Source: an uncultured Lachnospiraceae bacterium (lineage in GTDB: Bacteria; Bacillota; Clostridia; Lachnospirales; Lachnospiraceae). Taken from it: 19,890 bases of DNA. The stretch covers positions 1-19,890 of the forward strand of contig URDN01000046.1 of assembly GCA_900546495.1 (NCBI GenBank). The letters run 5' to 3'. The notes beneath the pieces are model-generated. The model was not told where the DNA came from. It made no database searches and saw only the letters and a list, made by a program, of their open reading frames with translations. This document shows positions 1-8,093 of this stretch, piece by piece. Numbering within the stretch: position 1 is the first letter of the stretch; every line of letters begins with the position of its first letter. The translations under genes were made by a program, and so were the position numbers.

Positions 1-4
1 CTGC

Positions 5-50
5 GTTCATGAGCAAGTAGCGAAAGCGGATTGCGAATGTCCGCTTTACA
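5..50. repeat. 46-bp intergenic repeat, copy 1
   Basis: This stretch is identical over 46 bp to 4529-4574. It contains a hairpin with arms AAAGCGGA and TCCGCTTT around a 9-nt loop. In this copy a further outer arm pair (CTGCGTTCATG at 1-11 and CATGAATGCAG at 48-58, one G-T mismatch) extends the stem. It lies upstream of the first gene and probably follows the 3' end of a gene outside the window. A third, decayed copy is at 5670-5712. The function is unknown; it resembles a small dispersed REP-like or terminator-like repeat. Confidence 0.85.
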
Positions 51-211
51 TGAATGCAGTTATAAGACCTTTGGAATGAGGTTTTGTAGCTGCATTTTTT
101 CTTCCCTTTTTTTCTGGTTTGTGGTATCGTATGAAATACTTAAGATGTGAAAATGATAAGAAAAAGTAATGACGGATACAAGATAGAGAAAAGAGAGATG
201 GAGCATTTCAG

Positions 212-2032
212 ATGAAAATTTTACTGACAGCAATCAATGCAAAATATATTCATTCAAATCTGGCAGTGTATTCGCTGCAGGCATATGCGGCGGCGCACGG
301 ACATAAAATTGAGCGGGCAGAGTATACGATCAACAATCAATTGGAGGATATTCTGGAAAAAATATATCGCCAGAAGCCGGATGTGCTGCTTTTTTCCTGT
401 TATATCTGGAATATTGAGTATGTAAAGGAACTGGTGTCAGAATTTCATAAACTGCGCCCGGAAGTGCCAATCTGGGTAGGCGGTCCGGAAGTATCTTTTG
501 AGACAGAACGATTTTTGAGGGAAAATCCTGCCGTCACCGGAATTATGATGGGCGAGGGTGAACGGACACTGACGGAATTGTGCGATTATTTTGAACAGTG
601 TGAACAGGATACACAATTTACAACGAAGAACAGGGAAGAAGTACAGACAGAACTGGTTCGTGCACATGCTGAAAATGAAAAACGGACTGGTGATTTATCT
701 GAGATAAAGGAGAAAATGCTGGAGAAAATTGATGGCATTTCTTATCGCAGATCAGATGGAATAGTGGCAATTCAGCCGCTGCGCAGTCTGCTTCCGATGG
801 ATGAACTTCCGTTTTGCTACGCGAATCTGAAAGATTTTGAACACCGGATCATTTATTATGAATCCAGCCGTGGATGTCCGTTTTCCTGTAGTTACTGTCT
901 GTCTTCCGTGGACAAAAAACTGCGTTTTCGTAGTTTGCCGCTGGTATACAAGGAACTGCAGTTTTTTATTGATGCAAAAGTACCGCAGGTGAAATTTGTA
1001 GATCGTACCTTTAACTGTCAACATGAGCATGCCATGGGAATCTGGAAGTACATCAAGGAACATGATAACGGCATTACGAATTTTCATTTTGAAATTTCCG
1101 CGGATCTGCTTAGGGAAGACGAATTGGAGCTGATCTCTGATATGCGCCCGGGACTGATCCAGCTTGAGATCGGGGTGCAGTCCACAAATGGGGATACGAT
1201 CCGTGAGATTCATCGTACCATGCGTCTGGAGGAGGTATATCGTGCAGTGAATCGGGTAAAAGCCGGCAAAAATATTCATCAGCATCTGGATTTGATCGCG
1301 GGACTGCCGTTTGAGGATTATCAGAGATTCCAACAGTCTTTTAATGACATTTATGCATTGCATCCGCAGCAGCTTCAACTTGGATTTTTGAAAGTGTTAA
1401 AGGGATCTTATATGTATGAACATGCACAGGAGTATGGACTTGTGTACCGTAGCCGGCCGCCATATGAGGTAATGTCAAGTAAATGGGTTTCTTATGATGA
1501 AATGCTGGAAATTCGTCTGGTGGAGGAGATGCTGGAACTTCATTATAACAGTGGGCAGTTCCTGACGTACCTGGCAGTTTTGGAGCAGAAGTATGACAGT
1601 GTTTTTCAGCTGTTTTTGGATATGGGACATTACTATAGAAGCAACGGATATCTGGATTGTAATCACAATCGTGTCCATCGGACGGAAATTGTGCTGGATT
1701 TTGCGGCAGCTGTGGATCCGGAGCGAAAAGATGTTTATCAGGAAGCACTGATGTTTGACTTGTATAAGATTGAAAAATCAAAAAGCCGGCCAGTATGGGC
1801 GCGGGACCTTTCATTGGAGAAGAAAAAGACATCGCGATATCTGCGTGCCCATGGTATGGAGAAAAAATACTGCCATTTGGAACGTTTTTACTGGATTGAT
1901 GAAGAAGGACAGTATCGTCAGGGGGGAGAACCGTTGTGGTTTCTGTTTGATTATGAGACCAGAGATTCGCTGACAAATGAGGCGGCCATTATGGTGATCA
2001 CAGAGGCGCAGATGGAAGGAGAAACGGCATGA
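212..2032 (+). CDS. B12-binding-domain radical SAM protein (DUF4080-type C-terminus)
   Basis: A 606-residue protein in the cobalamin-dependent radical SAM group. The N-terminal ~140 residues look like a Rossmann-type B12-binding domain, with a strand-helix start (KILLTAINAKYIHSNLA) and a later GGPEVSFE motif. The [4Fe-4S] cluster motif CxxxCxxC is seen as CPFSCSYC, with cysteines at about 222, 226 and 229. The region after it (FVDRTFNC, FHFEISADLL, LIQLEIGVQS) follows the usual radical SAM barrel. The C-terminal ~150 residues match what is known as DUF4080 in this family. The substrate is unknown; relatives include methyltransferases and ring-forming enzymes. It overlaps the next gene by 4 nt (ATGA), so the two are probably co-translated. 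The start is chosen on GGAG about 10 nt upstream. Confidence 0.9.
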   Translation: MKILLTAINAKYIHSNLAVYSLQAYAAAHGHKIERAEYTINNQLEDILEKIYRQKPDVLLFSCYIWNIEYVKELVSEFHKLRPEVPIWVGGPEVSFETERFLRENPAVTGIMMGEGERTLTELCDYFEQCEQDTQFTTKNREEVQTELVRAHAENEKRTGDLSEIKEKMLEKIDGISYRRSDGIVAIQPLRSLLPMDELPFCYANLKDFEHRIIYYESSRGCPFSCSYCLSSVDKKLRFRSLPLVYKELQFFIDAKVPQVKFVDRTFNCQHEHAMGIWKYIKEHDNGITNFHFEISADLLREDELELISDMRPGLIQLEIGVQSTNGDTIREIHRTMRLEEVYRAVNRVKAGKNIHQHLDLIAGLPFEDYQRFQQSFNDIYALHPQQLQLGFLKVLKGSYMYEHAQEYGLVYRSRPPYEVMSSKWVSYDEMLEIRLVEEMLELHYNSGQFLTYLAVLEQKYDSVFQLFLDMGHYYRSNGYLDCNHNRVHRTEIVLDFAAAVDPERKDVYQEALMFDLYKIEKSKSRPVWARDLSLEKKKTSRYLRAHGMEKKYCHLERFYWIDEEGQYRQGGEPLWFLFDYETRDSLTNEAAIMVITEAQMEGETA

Positions 2033-2769
2033 AACCAATCACGGAACTGATCGCAGTTGATCTGGAAATGACCGGATTACAGGTAAAAACAGACCGAATC
2101 CTGGAAATCGGTGCAGTGCGTCTAAGTCAGGGACAGATTCTGGATACTTTTCAGACTTTTGTAAATCCGCATCGGAAGATTGATGACCGGATTACGGAGC
2201 TGACCGGAATTACATCGGAGATGGTGGGTGATGCGCCAGAGGCGGAAGAGGCACTGCAGAAATTTCTGGAGTTTGCAGGAGATGCGCCGTTGCTGGGACA
2301 CAATGTGATCTTTGATTATGGATTTTTGAAACAATGTGCGGTGAATCAGGGGATTTCCTGGGAGCGGGAAGCCATTGATACCTTAAAGATTGCCCGGAAA
2401 GTTTTGAAAGAACCGGGGAAGAAGTCTCTGGAAGTGTTGTGCAATTATTTTCAGATCCATAGGGATCATGCACACCGTGCTGTGGATGATGCGAGAGCAA
2501 CGGCAGAGTTGTTTTTACTTCTGGAGAAAGTGTATCAGGAGACAGAACCGGGACTTTTTGTGCCAAAACCGTTGAATTACAAAGTGAAGAAGCAGGGTCC
2601 ACTGACACCGGCGCAAAAAAGAGACTTGAATCATTTGATGATTTATCATAAAATAGAGTCTGATATCGAAATTGACAGCTTGACAAAAAGTGAGGCTTCG
2701 CGTATGATTGACAAAATTTATGCGAAGTATGGACGGATTCCGAAGCAGGAGGTTTCAGACAATGTATAA
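2029..2769 (+). CDS. DEDDh 3'-5' exonuclease (DnaQ/PolC-epsilon-like)
   Basis: A 246-residue protein. The exonuclease domain occupies about residues 6-175. The ExoI motif is VDLEMTGL, with D11 and E13 as metal ligands; ExoII is GHNVIFDYGFL at about 90-100; ExoIII is HRAVDDA, with H149 and D154 (the HxAxxD pattern of the DEDDh class). A ~70-residue C-terminal tail rich in Lys carries no recognised domain. The family removes 3' nucleotides in proofreading or repair; a stand-alone protein like this could act on DNA or RNA, and the substrate cannot be told from sequence. The start codon overlaps the stop of the radical SAM gene, and the end overlaps the small membrane peptide gene, so the three form one operon. 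Confidence 0.9.
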   Translation: MKPITELIAVDLEMTGLQVKTDRILEIGAVRLSQGQILDTFQTFVNPHRKIDDRITELTGITSEMVGDAPEAEEALQKFLEFAGDAPLLGHNVIFDYGFLKQCAVNQGISWEREAIDTLKIARKVLKEPGKKSLEVLCNYFQIHRDHAHRAVDDARATAELFLLLEKVYQETEPGLFVPKPLNYKVKKQGPLTPAQKRDLNHLMIYHKIESDIEIDSLTKSEASRMIDKIYAKYGRIPKQEVSDNV

Positions 2770-2866
2770 GAAGTCAAAGAAAAAAAGAATACTGGCATCT
2801 ATTGTGGTATTGATCGTGTTAGTTGCAATGGTAGTGACCGGAATATTATCTGCACTGTTAATATAG
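2762..2866 (+). CDS. 34-residue single-pass membrane peptide
   Basis: An ATG inside the last codons of the exonuclease gene opens a 34-codon frame. It is preceded by a perfect AGGAGG at 2747-2752 with a 9-nt gap. The predicted peptide starts with a basic stretch (MYKKSKKKR) followed by about 23 uninterrupted hydrophobic residues rich in Val, Leu and Ile. This suits one membrane segment with the basic end in the cytoplasm. The ribosome site and operon position argue for real translation. I do not recognise a family, and it is easily missed by gene callers. Its neighbours are an exonuclease and a secreted envelope protein, which gives little hint of role. Confidence 0.65.
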   Translation: MYKKSKKKRILASIVVLIVLVAMVVTGILSALLI

Positions 2867-2892
2867 TACAGAAAACAGAAAGGTGAACATAT

Positions 2893-4488
2893 ATGAAAAA
2901 ATGGATCAGGGTGTTACCGATCCTTGGAGTTGCTGTACTGGCAGCAGGTATCGGACATCAGAGTGCACTTGCAAAGAAAAGTGAAGATTCAGTAATTGCA
3001 GACCGTATTTATATCGGAGATGTGGCAGTCGGTGGCATGACGGATGATGAAGCGACAGCAGCTGTGGAAAAATATGTCGACGATCTGGCAGATGAGAAGA
3101 TTACATTGACGATTAATGATGTGTCTGTAGAAGCGACAGCCGCAGATCTGGGATTGAGTTGGCAGGACACCGAGAGCGTACAGAATGCGGTGGCTTATGG
3201 CAAAAGCGGTAATCTGATCGCACGTTACAAAGCAAAAAAAGATCTGGAAAATGAAGATAAAGTGTTTCCGATGCCGCTGGTTGTCGATCAGGAAAAGACA
3301 ACGGCGTATCTGGAGGAACATGAAAGTGAGCTGAACCGTGAGGCAGTAGATTACGGTCTGACCAGAGAAAACGGTGAGTTTAAAATTATCGAAGGTCAGA
3401 ATGGCATCGTGGTAGATGTGGCAAAATCCGTGGATACCATTGATGAAAGTTTTCAGGCAGGATGGAAAGCAGACAGCACTATTGAACTGGCAGCAGAAGT
3501 CAGCAAACCAAAAGGATCTGAAGAAGAACTTCAGAAAGTAAAAGATGTTCTTGGAACATTTTCTACAAAATATGCGTCATCTGCCTCCGGAAGAAAAGCA
3601 AATATTGCAAATGGTTCTAAAAAAATCAATGGAAGTGTAATCTATCCGGGAGAGGAATTTTCGGTATATCAGACGGTAGCACCGTTTAATGCGGATAATG
3701 GCTACAAACTTGCCGGAGCTTATGAAAATGGTACAACGGTAGACGCTTACGGTGGCGGAATATGTCAGGTTTCCACGACGTTATATAATGCAGTTATCCG
3801 CGCGGAACTGGAAGTAACAGAGCGTTCCGGTCATTCTATGATCGTTAATTATGTAGATCCGTCTGCAGATGCAGCGATTGCCGGAGAATATAAAGATTTT
3901 AAGTTTAAAAACAGTACAGATGCACCAATTTATATAGAAAGTTATGCAAACGGTACTACAATCTCCTTTACCATTTACGGACAGGAGACACGTCCGGCAA
4001 ACCGAAGCATTTCTTTTGTCAGTGAGACGCTCAGTACCACAGATCCGGGGGTGAAGTTTCAGGAATCTTCGGATGCAGTGGGTACGATCAGTAAGACTCA
4101 GAGCTCTCATGTAGGAAAATCTGCCCGTTTATGGAAGGTTGTTACGGTAGATGGTGTAGAGGAGAGCCGTGAAGTATTTAACAAAACGACTTATAAAGCA
4201 TCCCCGACAATTTATGCGGTAGGAGTATCTTCGGAAAATCCGGAGGCAGTATCTGCGATGAAAGCGGCCATTGCCACACAGGATGAGGGTACGATTCGCG
4301 CGGCAGCAGCACAGTGGAAGAATGCGGTGCAGCAGCCGGAGCAGACAACAGATCCAACGCAGGATCCGAATGCAGGCCAGACACAGCCGGCAGATGGAAC
4401 GAATCAGAATGGACAGACCGATAATTCTGCCCAACAGACACCGCCGGCAGATAACCAGTCTGCAAACCAGGGAACGACAGCACAATAG
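2893..4488 (+). CDS. VanW-family envelope protein with peptidoglycan-binding-4 and G5-like domains
   Basis: A 531-residue exported protein. Residues 1-28 form a signal peptide or N-terminal anchor (basic start, hydrophobic core, possible cut after ALA). Residues ~40-220 resemble the putative peptidoglycan-binding domain usually found ahead of VanW. The VanW domain runs from about 220 to 365, with the typical VIYPGEEFS near 248 and GGGICQVSTTLYNAV near 287. Residues ~385-450 look like a G5-type domain (WKVVTVDGVEESREVFNKTTYKASP). The last ~75 residues are Gln/Thr/Asn/Pro-rich low complexity, as in wall-spanning linkers. VanW itself has no settled biochemical role; vancomycin resistance should not be inferred. 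The ribosome site AAAGGTG precedes the ATG. A hairpin terminator follows directly. Confidence 0.9.
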   Translation: MKKWIRVLPILGVAVLAAGIGHQSALAKKSEDSVIADRIYIGDVAVGGMTDDEATAAVEKYVDDLADEKITLTINDVSVEATAADLGLSWQDTESVQNAVAYGKSGNLIARYKAKKDLENEDKVFPMPLVVDQEKTTAYLEEHESELNREAVDYGLTRENGEFKIIEGQNGIVVDVAKSVDTIDESFQAGWKADSTIELAAEVSKPKGSEEELQKVKDVLGTFSTKYASSASGRKANIANGSKKINGSVIYPGEEFSVYQTVAPFNADNGYKLAGAYENGTTVDAYGGGICQVSTTLYNAVIRAELEVTERSGHSMIVNYVDPSADAAIAGEYKDFKFKNSTDAPIYIESYANGTTISFTIYGQETRPANRSISFVSETLSTTDPGVKFQESSDAVGTISKTQSSHVGKSARLWKVVTVDGVEESREVFNKTTYKASPTIYAVGVSSENPEAVSAMKAAIATQDEGTIRAAAAQWKNAVQQPEQTTDPTQDPNAGQTQPADGTNQNGQTDNSAQQTPPADNQSANQGTTAQ

Positions 4489-4501
4489 AAGATAAAATGA
4501 T

Positions 4502-4525
4502 GAGGCTGTCAGATGTGACAGCCTC
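4502..4525 (+). terminator. hairpin after the VanW-family gene
   Basis: Perfect 10-bp arms GAGGCTGTCA and TGACAGCCTC with loop GATG start 13 nt after the stop codon. The following bases (TGTGTTC) are only moderately T-rich, so termination may be partial or helped by the adjacent repeat hairpin at 4529-4574. Confidence 0.7.
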
Positions 4526-4528
4526 TGT

Positions 4529-4574
4529 GTTCATGAGCAAGTAGCGAAAGCGGATTGCGAATGTCCGCTTTACA
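4529..4574. repeat. 46-bp intergenic repeat, copy 2
   Basis: Exact match to 5-50, with the same inner hairpin (arms AAAGCGGA/TCCGCTTT). The outer arms seen in copy 1 are absent here. It sits 3 nt after the VanW terminator, so both perfect copies lie between transcription units. Confidence 0.85.
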
Positions 4575-4652
4575 AATTGTGTAAAAGAAATAGAGATACA
4601 TAAAATAAAAAAGGTACATTCTTGAAAAAAACGGGAAGGATCAGAAACAGAG

Positions 4653-5642
4653 ATGAAACAGGGAAAATTACCGGAAAACGTACTGAAACGTTCGGTATTC
4701 AAACAATTGCATACAAAGCGAAAAGATGTATTGCTTTCTGCTGGTGTAGGGGAAGATTGCGCTGCTTTCACTCTGAAGGAAGATGAAGTGGTGGTTCTTT
4801 CCACAGATCCGGTCATTTGGGAAAATTCACTGGATGGCAGATATGCGGTACATGCGAATCTGAATGATTTGGCAACCAGTGGCGCAGAGCCAATCGGTTT
4901 GATGCTGACTGCCATGCTTCCACAGAATATTGAAGAATCACAGATCCGCGAGATGGTAAAAACAATCGCACTGGAGTGTGAGCCATTACAGGTGCAGATC
5001 CTTGGCGGACATACAGAGATTACGGATGCGGTAAACCGCCCGATCATTTCTGTGACTGCAGTTGGAAAAGCAAAAAAAGGACAGATACTGTCTACTTCCG
5101 GAGCGAAGCCGGGAGATGATATTGTGATCACAAAATGGATTGGTCTGGAAGGAACTGCAAAGCTGGCGCATGCACGCAGGGAGGTGTTGCTTTCCAGATA
5201 TCCGACGCATCTGATTGATGAAGCGGAAGCGTTTGAACAGTATTTTTCCGTTATCCCGGAGGCCGCTACCGCCATGAAGTCTGGCGTGAGAGCGATGCAT
5301 GATGTAACTGCAGGAGGCATTTTGGGTGCACTGTGGGAGCTGGCAGAAGCCTCTGGCGTCGGACTTGACATAACATTGAAAAAAATACCGATTCGACAGG
5401 AGACTGTAGAAATCTGTGAATTTTTTGACATTAATCCATATCAGCTTGCTTCCGGAGGAAGTCTGCTGATGGCAGCGGAGGATGGCAACCGATTGGTTAT
5501 AGATCTGGCGAAAGAGGGGATTCCGGCAATCGTTGTTGGAAAAGCAACAACCGGAAATGACAGAGTCCTGATCAATGAGGAAGAACGCAGATTTCTGGAG
5601 CCACCGCGAGCGGGACAGCAGGTAAGTGACCTGCATATTTAA
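4653..5642 (+). CDS. AIR-synthase-fold (PurM/HypE-like) protein
   Basis: A 329-residue protein of the PurM/HypE/SelD/ThiL ATP-binding superfamily. The N-terminal half has GVGEDCAAF near 31-39, STDPVIWENS, and HANLNDLATSGAEPIGLMLTAMLP, the usual nucleotide- and Mg-binding strand-loop segments; GGHTEITDAV follows. The C-terminal half has the glycine-rich MHDVTAGGILGALWELAEASGVG. It lacks the C-terminal Cys used by true HypE, and no hydrogenase maturation genes lie nearby, so hydrogenase maturation is not supported. In genomes such genes are often just labelled AIR synthase family. It stands alone between two hairpin/repeat blocks. A weak promoter (TTGTGT, 18 nt, TAAAAT, 4577-4606) lies upstream. 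The ribosome site is poor (GGAAGG about 13 nt before ATG). Confidence 0.85.
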   Translation: MKQGKLPENVLKRSVFKQLHTKRKDVLLSAGVGEDCAAFTLKEDEVVVLSTDPVIWENSLDGRYAVHANLNDLATSGAEPIGLMLTAMLPQNIEESQIREMVKTIALECEPLQVQILGGHTEITDAVNRPIISVTAVGKAKKGQILSTSGAKPGDDIVITKWIGLEGTAKLAHARREVLLSRYPTHLIDEAEAFEQYFSVIPEAATAMKSGVRAMHDVTAGGILGALWELAEASGVGLDITLKKIPIRQETVEICEFFDINPYQLASGGSLLMAAEDGNRLVIDLAKEGIPAIVVGKATTGNDRVLINEEERRFLEPPRAGQQVSDLHI

Positions 5643-5671
5643 CCAAATAAGTTGCGCGGCACTTATTGGTT
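5641..5671 (+). terminator. hairpin after AIR-synthase-like gene
   Basis: Arms AACCAAATAAGT and ACTTATTGGTT pair with one bulged A around the loop TGCGCGGC. The hairpin starts at the stop codon. No good T-run follows, so it is called at moderate confidence as a terminator or mRNA 3'-end stabiliser. Confidence 0.5.
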
Positions 5672-5712
5672 ATGACTAAGTAGTGTAAGCGGATTGAGAA
5701 TATTCACTTGAT
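5670..5712. repeat. decayed third copy of the 46-bp intergenic repeat
   Basis: Aligned without gaps to copies 1 and 2, about 32 of 43 positions agree, including the core AAGCGGATTG. The hairpin arms have decayed (TAAGCGGA versus TTCACTTG). It follows a 3'-end hairpin, the same setting as copy 2. Confidence 0.6.
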
Positions 5713-5731
5713 TTTAGAAATCAATTATATT
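5703..5731 (+). promoter_or_regulatory. promoter with internal dyad, upstream of Lrp-type regulator
   Basis: Candidate -35 TTCACT (5703-5708), 17-nt spacer, -10 TATATT (5726-5731). The spacer holds a perfect dyad TTGATTT-TAG-AAATCAA (5708-5724), the size and style of an Lrp/AsnC binding site. A second hairpin (AGAGATG/CATCTCT, 5734-5755) follows at the probable transcript start. Self-regulation by the downstream Lrp-type protein is inferred. Confidence 0.5.
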
Positions 5732-5807
5732 AGAGAGATGAGTTTGCACATCTCTGAATGATTACAGAAAAAATTTTGTGATTAGAGTTGTAAGGGAGGA
5801 AACGAAC

Positions 5808-6290
5808 ATGCGTGAAAAGATTTTGACATTTATAGAGAAGAATAGCCGCATTGATATTAAAGAATTGGCGATTATTCTTGGGGAAGATGAAATCAGTGTG
5901 GCAAATGAACTTGCTGCTATGGAAGCAGATCATATTATCTGTGGATATCATACACTGATCAACTGGGATAAGACAGATATTGAAAAAGTAACCGCCCTGA
6001 TCGAGGTAAGCGTTACCCCGCAGAGGGGACAGGGATTTGACAAGATTGCAGAGCGTATTTACAACTATCCGGAAGTAAATGCAGTTTACCTGATTTCCGG
6101 AAGTTACGACCTGCTTGTAACCATTGAGGGACGTACCCTGCGTGAAGCAGCACAGTTCGTATCAGACAAACTTTCACCGCTGGAGTCCGTACTGAGTACA
6201 AAGACAAACTTCATTCTGAAGAAGTACAAAGATCACGGAACCATTATGGCAGAAAAAGAAAAAGATGAAAGGATGCTGATGACACCATGA
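5808..6290 (+). CDS. Lrp/AsnC-family transcriptional regulator
   Basis: A 160-residue protein starting at ATG 5808, which has GGGAGG 8-9 nt upstream; a longer in-frame GTG at 5778 lacks a site and is not used. Residues 1-55 form the winged helix-turn-helix (ILTFIEKNSRIDIKELAIILG...). Residues ~60-140 match the RAM/AsnC ligand-binding domain (VTALIEVSVTP, YPEVNAVYLISGSYDLLVTIEG, TNFILKKYKDHG). The family senses amino acids and forms octamers on DNA. The stop overlaps the aminotransferase start (ATGA), so it likely controls or responds to that enzyme's amino acid. A dyad operator lies in its promoter. Confidence 0.92.
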   Translation: MREKILTFIEKNSRIDIKELAIILGEDEISVANELAAMEADHIICGYHTLINWDKTDIEKVTALIEVSVTPQRGQGFDKIAERIYNYPEVNAVYLISGSYDLLVTIEGRTLREAAQFVSDKLSPLESVLSTKTNFILKKYKDHGTIMAEKEKDERMLMTP

Positions 6291-7468
6291 GAAACCCATT
6301 ATCAAAAGTAATTACAGAAATTGAACCATCCGGTATCCGTAAGTTTTTTGACATTGTGAGTGAAATGAAGGATGCCATTTCTCTTGGTGTTGGTGAGCCG
6401 GATTTTGACACACCATGGCATATCCGTGATGAGGGTATCTATTCTCTGGAAAAAGGAAGAACTTTCTACACATCAAATGCCGGTTTAAAAGAATTAAAAG
6501 TTGAGATTGCTAATTTCCTGGAGCGGAAATACGGTCTGGAATATGATTATAATCATGAAATCATGGTTACCGTCGGCGGAAGTGAAGCCATTGACATCGC
6601 CATGCGTGCCATGCTGGATCCGGGTGACGAAGTACTGATCCCGCAGCCGAGTTATGTATCTTATCTGCCATGTGCAAAACTGGCAGGTGGTGAGCCGGTT
6701 ATCATTGAACTGAAAGCAGAAAATCAGTTCCGTCTGACAAGAGAGGAACTGGAAGCAGCGATTACACCAAAGACAAAGATTCTGGTATTACCGTTCCCGA
6801 ACAATCCGACAGGTGCAGTTATGGAGAAAAGTGATCTGGAAGCGCTGGTTGATCTTATTGTTGCAAATGATCTCTATGTTATTACAGATGAGATTTACTC
6901 TGAGCTGACTTATACCGACGACGGACATGTGTCCATCGCTTCTTTACCGGGAATGAGAGACCGTACCATTTATATTAACGGTCTGTCGAAATCCCACGCA
7001 ATGACAGGATGGCGTATCGGATATGCATGCGGGCCAGAGGTGATCTTACAGCAGATGCTGAAAATTCATCAGTTTGCCATCATGTGTGCACCAACAACCA
7101 GTCAGTATGCAGGTGTTTCTGCACTGAAAAACGGTGATGAAGACGTGGTACATATGCGTGACGAGTATAATGGACGTCGTCGCTATCTCATGCATCGTTT
7201 CAAAGAGATGGGACTGGAGTGCTTTGAGCCATTTGGCGCATTTTATGCATTCCCATGTATCAAAGAATTTGGTATGACTTCCGATGAATTTGCAACCAGA
7301 TTCCTGCAGGAAGAGAAAGTGGCAGTTGTTCCGGGAACCGCATTTGGTGCCTGTGGCGAAGGTTTTTTACGAATTTCCTATGCATATTCACTGGAAGCAT
7401 TAAAAGAAGCGTTAGACCGTATGGAGCACTTTGTGCAGAAACTTCGTGCGGAGAAAAAGGAAGCATAG
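6287..7468 (+). CDS. PLP-dependent class I/II aminotransferase
   Basis: A 393-residue fold-type I aminotransferase. Visible landmarks are GVGEPDFDTP (substrate loop), VTVGGSEAIDIAMRAMLDPGD, PNNPTGAV (Asn that contacts PLP), DEIYSELTY (Asp for the pyridine N), the PLP-lysine K235 in SKSHAMTGWRIG, and FLRISYAYS with the Arg that binds the substrate carboxylate. It fits the aspartate/aromatic/branched-chain aminotransferase subgroup (Ig); the exact substrate is not decidable. It overlaps the Lrp-type gene by 4 nt, and trmL starts 3 nt after its stop, so the three are one transcript. Confidence 0.92.
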   Translation: MRNPLSKVITEIEPSGIRKFFDIVSEMKDAISLGVGEPDFDTPWHIRDEGIYSLEKGRTFYTSNAGLKELKVEIANFLERKYGLEYDYNHEIMVTVGGSEAIDIAMRAMLDPGDEVLIPQPSYVSYLPCAKLAGGEPVIIELKAENQFRLTREELEAAITPKTKILVLPFPNNPTGAVMEKSDLEALVDLIVANDLYVITDEIYSELTYTDDGHVSIASLPGMRDRTIYINGLSKSHAMTGWRIGYACGPEVILQQMLKIHQFAIMCAPTTSQYAGVSALKNGDEDVVHMRDEYNGRRRYLMHRFKEMGLECFEPFGAFYAFPCIKEFGMTSDEFATRFLQEEKVAVVPGTAFGACGEGFLRISYAYSLEALKEALDRMEHFVQKLRAEKKEA

Positions 7469-7471
7469 ATT

Positions 7472-7978
7472 ATGGCAAAATTGAACATTGTTCTGTATGA
7501 GCCGGAGATCCCGGCAAATACCGGAAATATCGGGCGTACCTGTGTAGCAACAGGTACCCGCCTGCATCTGATTGAGCCCCTTGGATTCCGTCTGAATGAA
7601 AAACAGATCAAGCGGGCAGGTATGGATTACTGGAAAGATCTGGATGTGACAACTTATGTAAATTATCAGGAGTTTCTGGAGAAAAATCCGGGAGCGAAGA
7701 TTTATATGGCAACCACAAAAGGACAGAATGTGTATACAGAAGTGTCCTACGAAGAAGACTGCTATATTATGTTCGGAAAAGAAAGTGCCGGAATTCCGGA
7801 AGAAATTCTTGCACATAACAAGGACAGATGTGTACGGATTCCGATGTTAAGTGAAATCCGTTCCCTGAACTTGTCCAATTCTGTGGCGGTTGTGCTGTAC
7901 GAGGCACTGCGCCAAAACAATTTTTCTCAGATGCAGCTGATGGGACATCTGACCAAATTTGATGATTATATTGAGTAA
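7472..7978 (+). CDS. trmL: tRNA (cytidine(34)-2'-O)-methyltransferase TrmL
   Basis: A 168-residue SPOUT-class methyltransferase of usual TrmL length. Motif 1 is EPEIPANTGNIGRTC near residues 10-24 (Asn and Arg of the SPOUT catalytic site); motif 2 is FGKESAGIP; motif 3, the trefoil-knot SAM site, is IPMLSEIRSLNLSNSVAVVLYE. The family adds a 2'-O-methyl group to the wobble base of tRNA-Leu species using SAM. It starts 3 nt after the aminotransferase stop. Confidence 0.93.
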   Translation: MAKLNIVLYEPEIPANTGNIGRTCVATGTRLHLIEPLGFRLNEKQIKRAGMDYWKDLDVTTYVNYQEFLEKNPGAKIYMATTKGQNVYTEVSYEEDCYIMFGKESAGIPEEILAHNKDRCVRIPMLSEIRSLNLSNSVAVVLYEALRQNNFSQMQLMGHLTKFDDYIE

Positions 7979-8093
7979 AATCGTAACGGGGCTATTACTG
8001 CGGATAAAAAAGGATAGGTTTTTTAGTGAAAAAAAATATTCTTGAATATGAACACAGAAAATAGTATTGATACGATAAAGAGGATTCTTACAC

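Noticed and set aside
752..1976. Two overlapping minus-strand frames of about 210 codons inside the radical SAM gene
   Set aside because: Both are antisense to a protein with intact catalytic motifs and show no domain.
2893..4488. Vancomycin-resistance function for the VanW-family protein
   Set aside because: No vanA/B-type ligase, dehydrogenase or two-component genes are nearby; VanW domains are widespread in Clostridia envelope proteins without resistance.
4178..5431. 417-codon open frame on the minus strand across the VanW-family and AIR-synthase-like genes
   Set aside because: It spans two well-supported plus-strand genes and two intergenic hairpins, is Ser-rich and low-complexity, and has no family resemblance; it is a codon-bias shadow.
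4653..5642. Assignment as HypE hydrogenase maturation protein
   Set aside because: The C-terminal Cys that carries the cyano group is missing and there are no hyp or hydrogenase genes around it.
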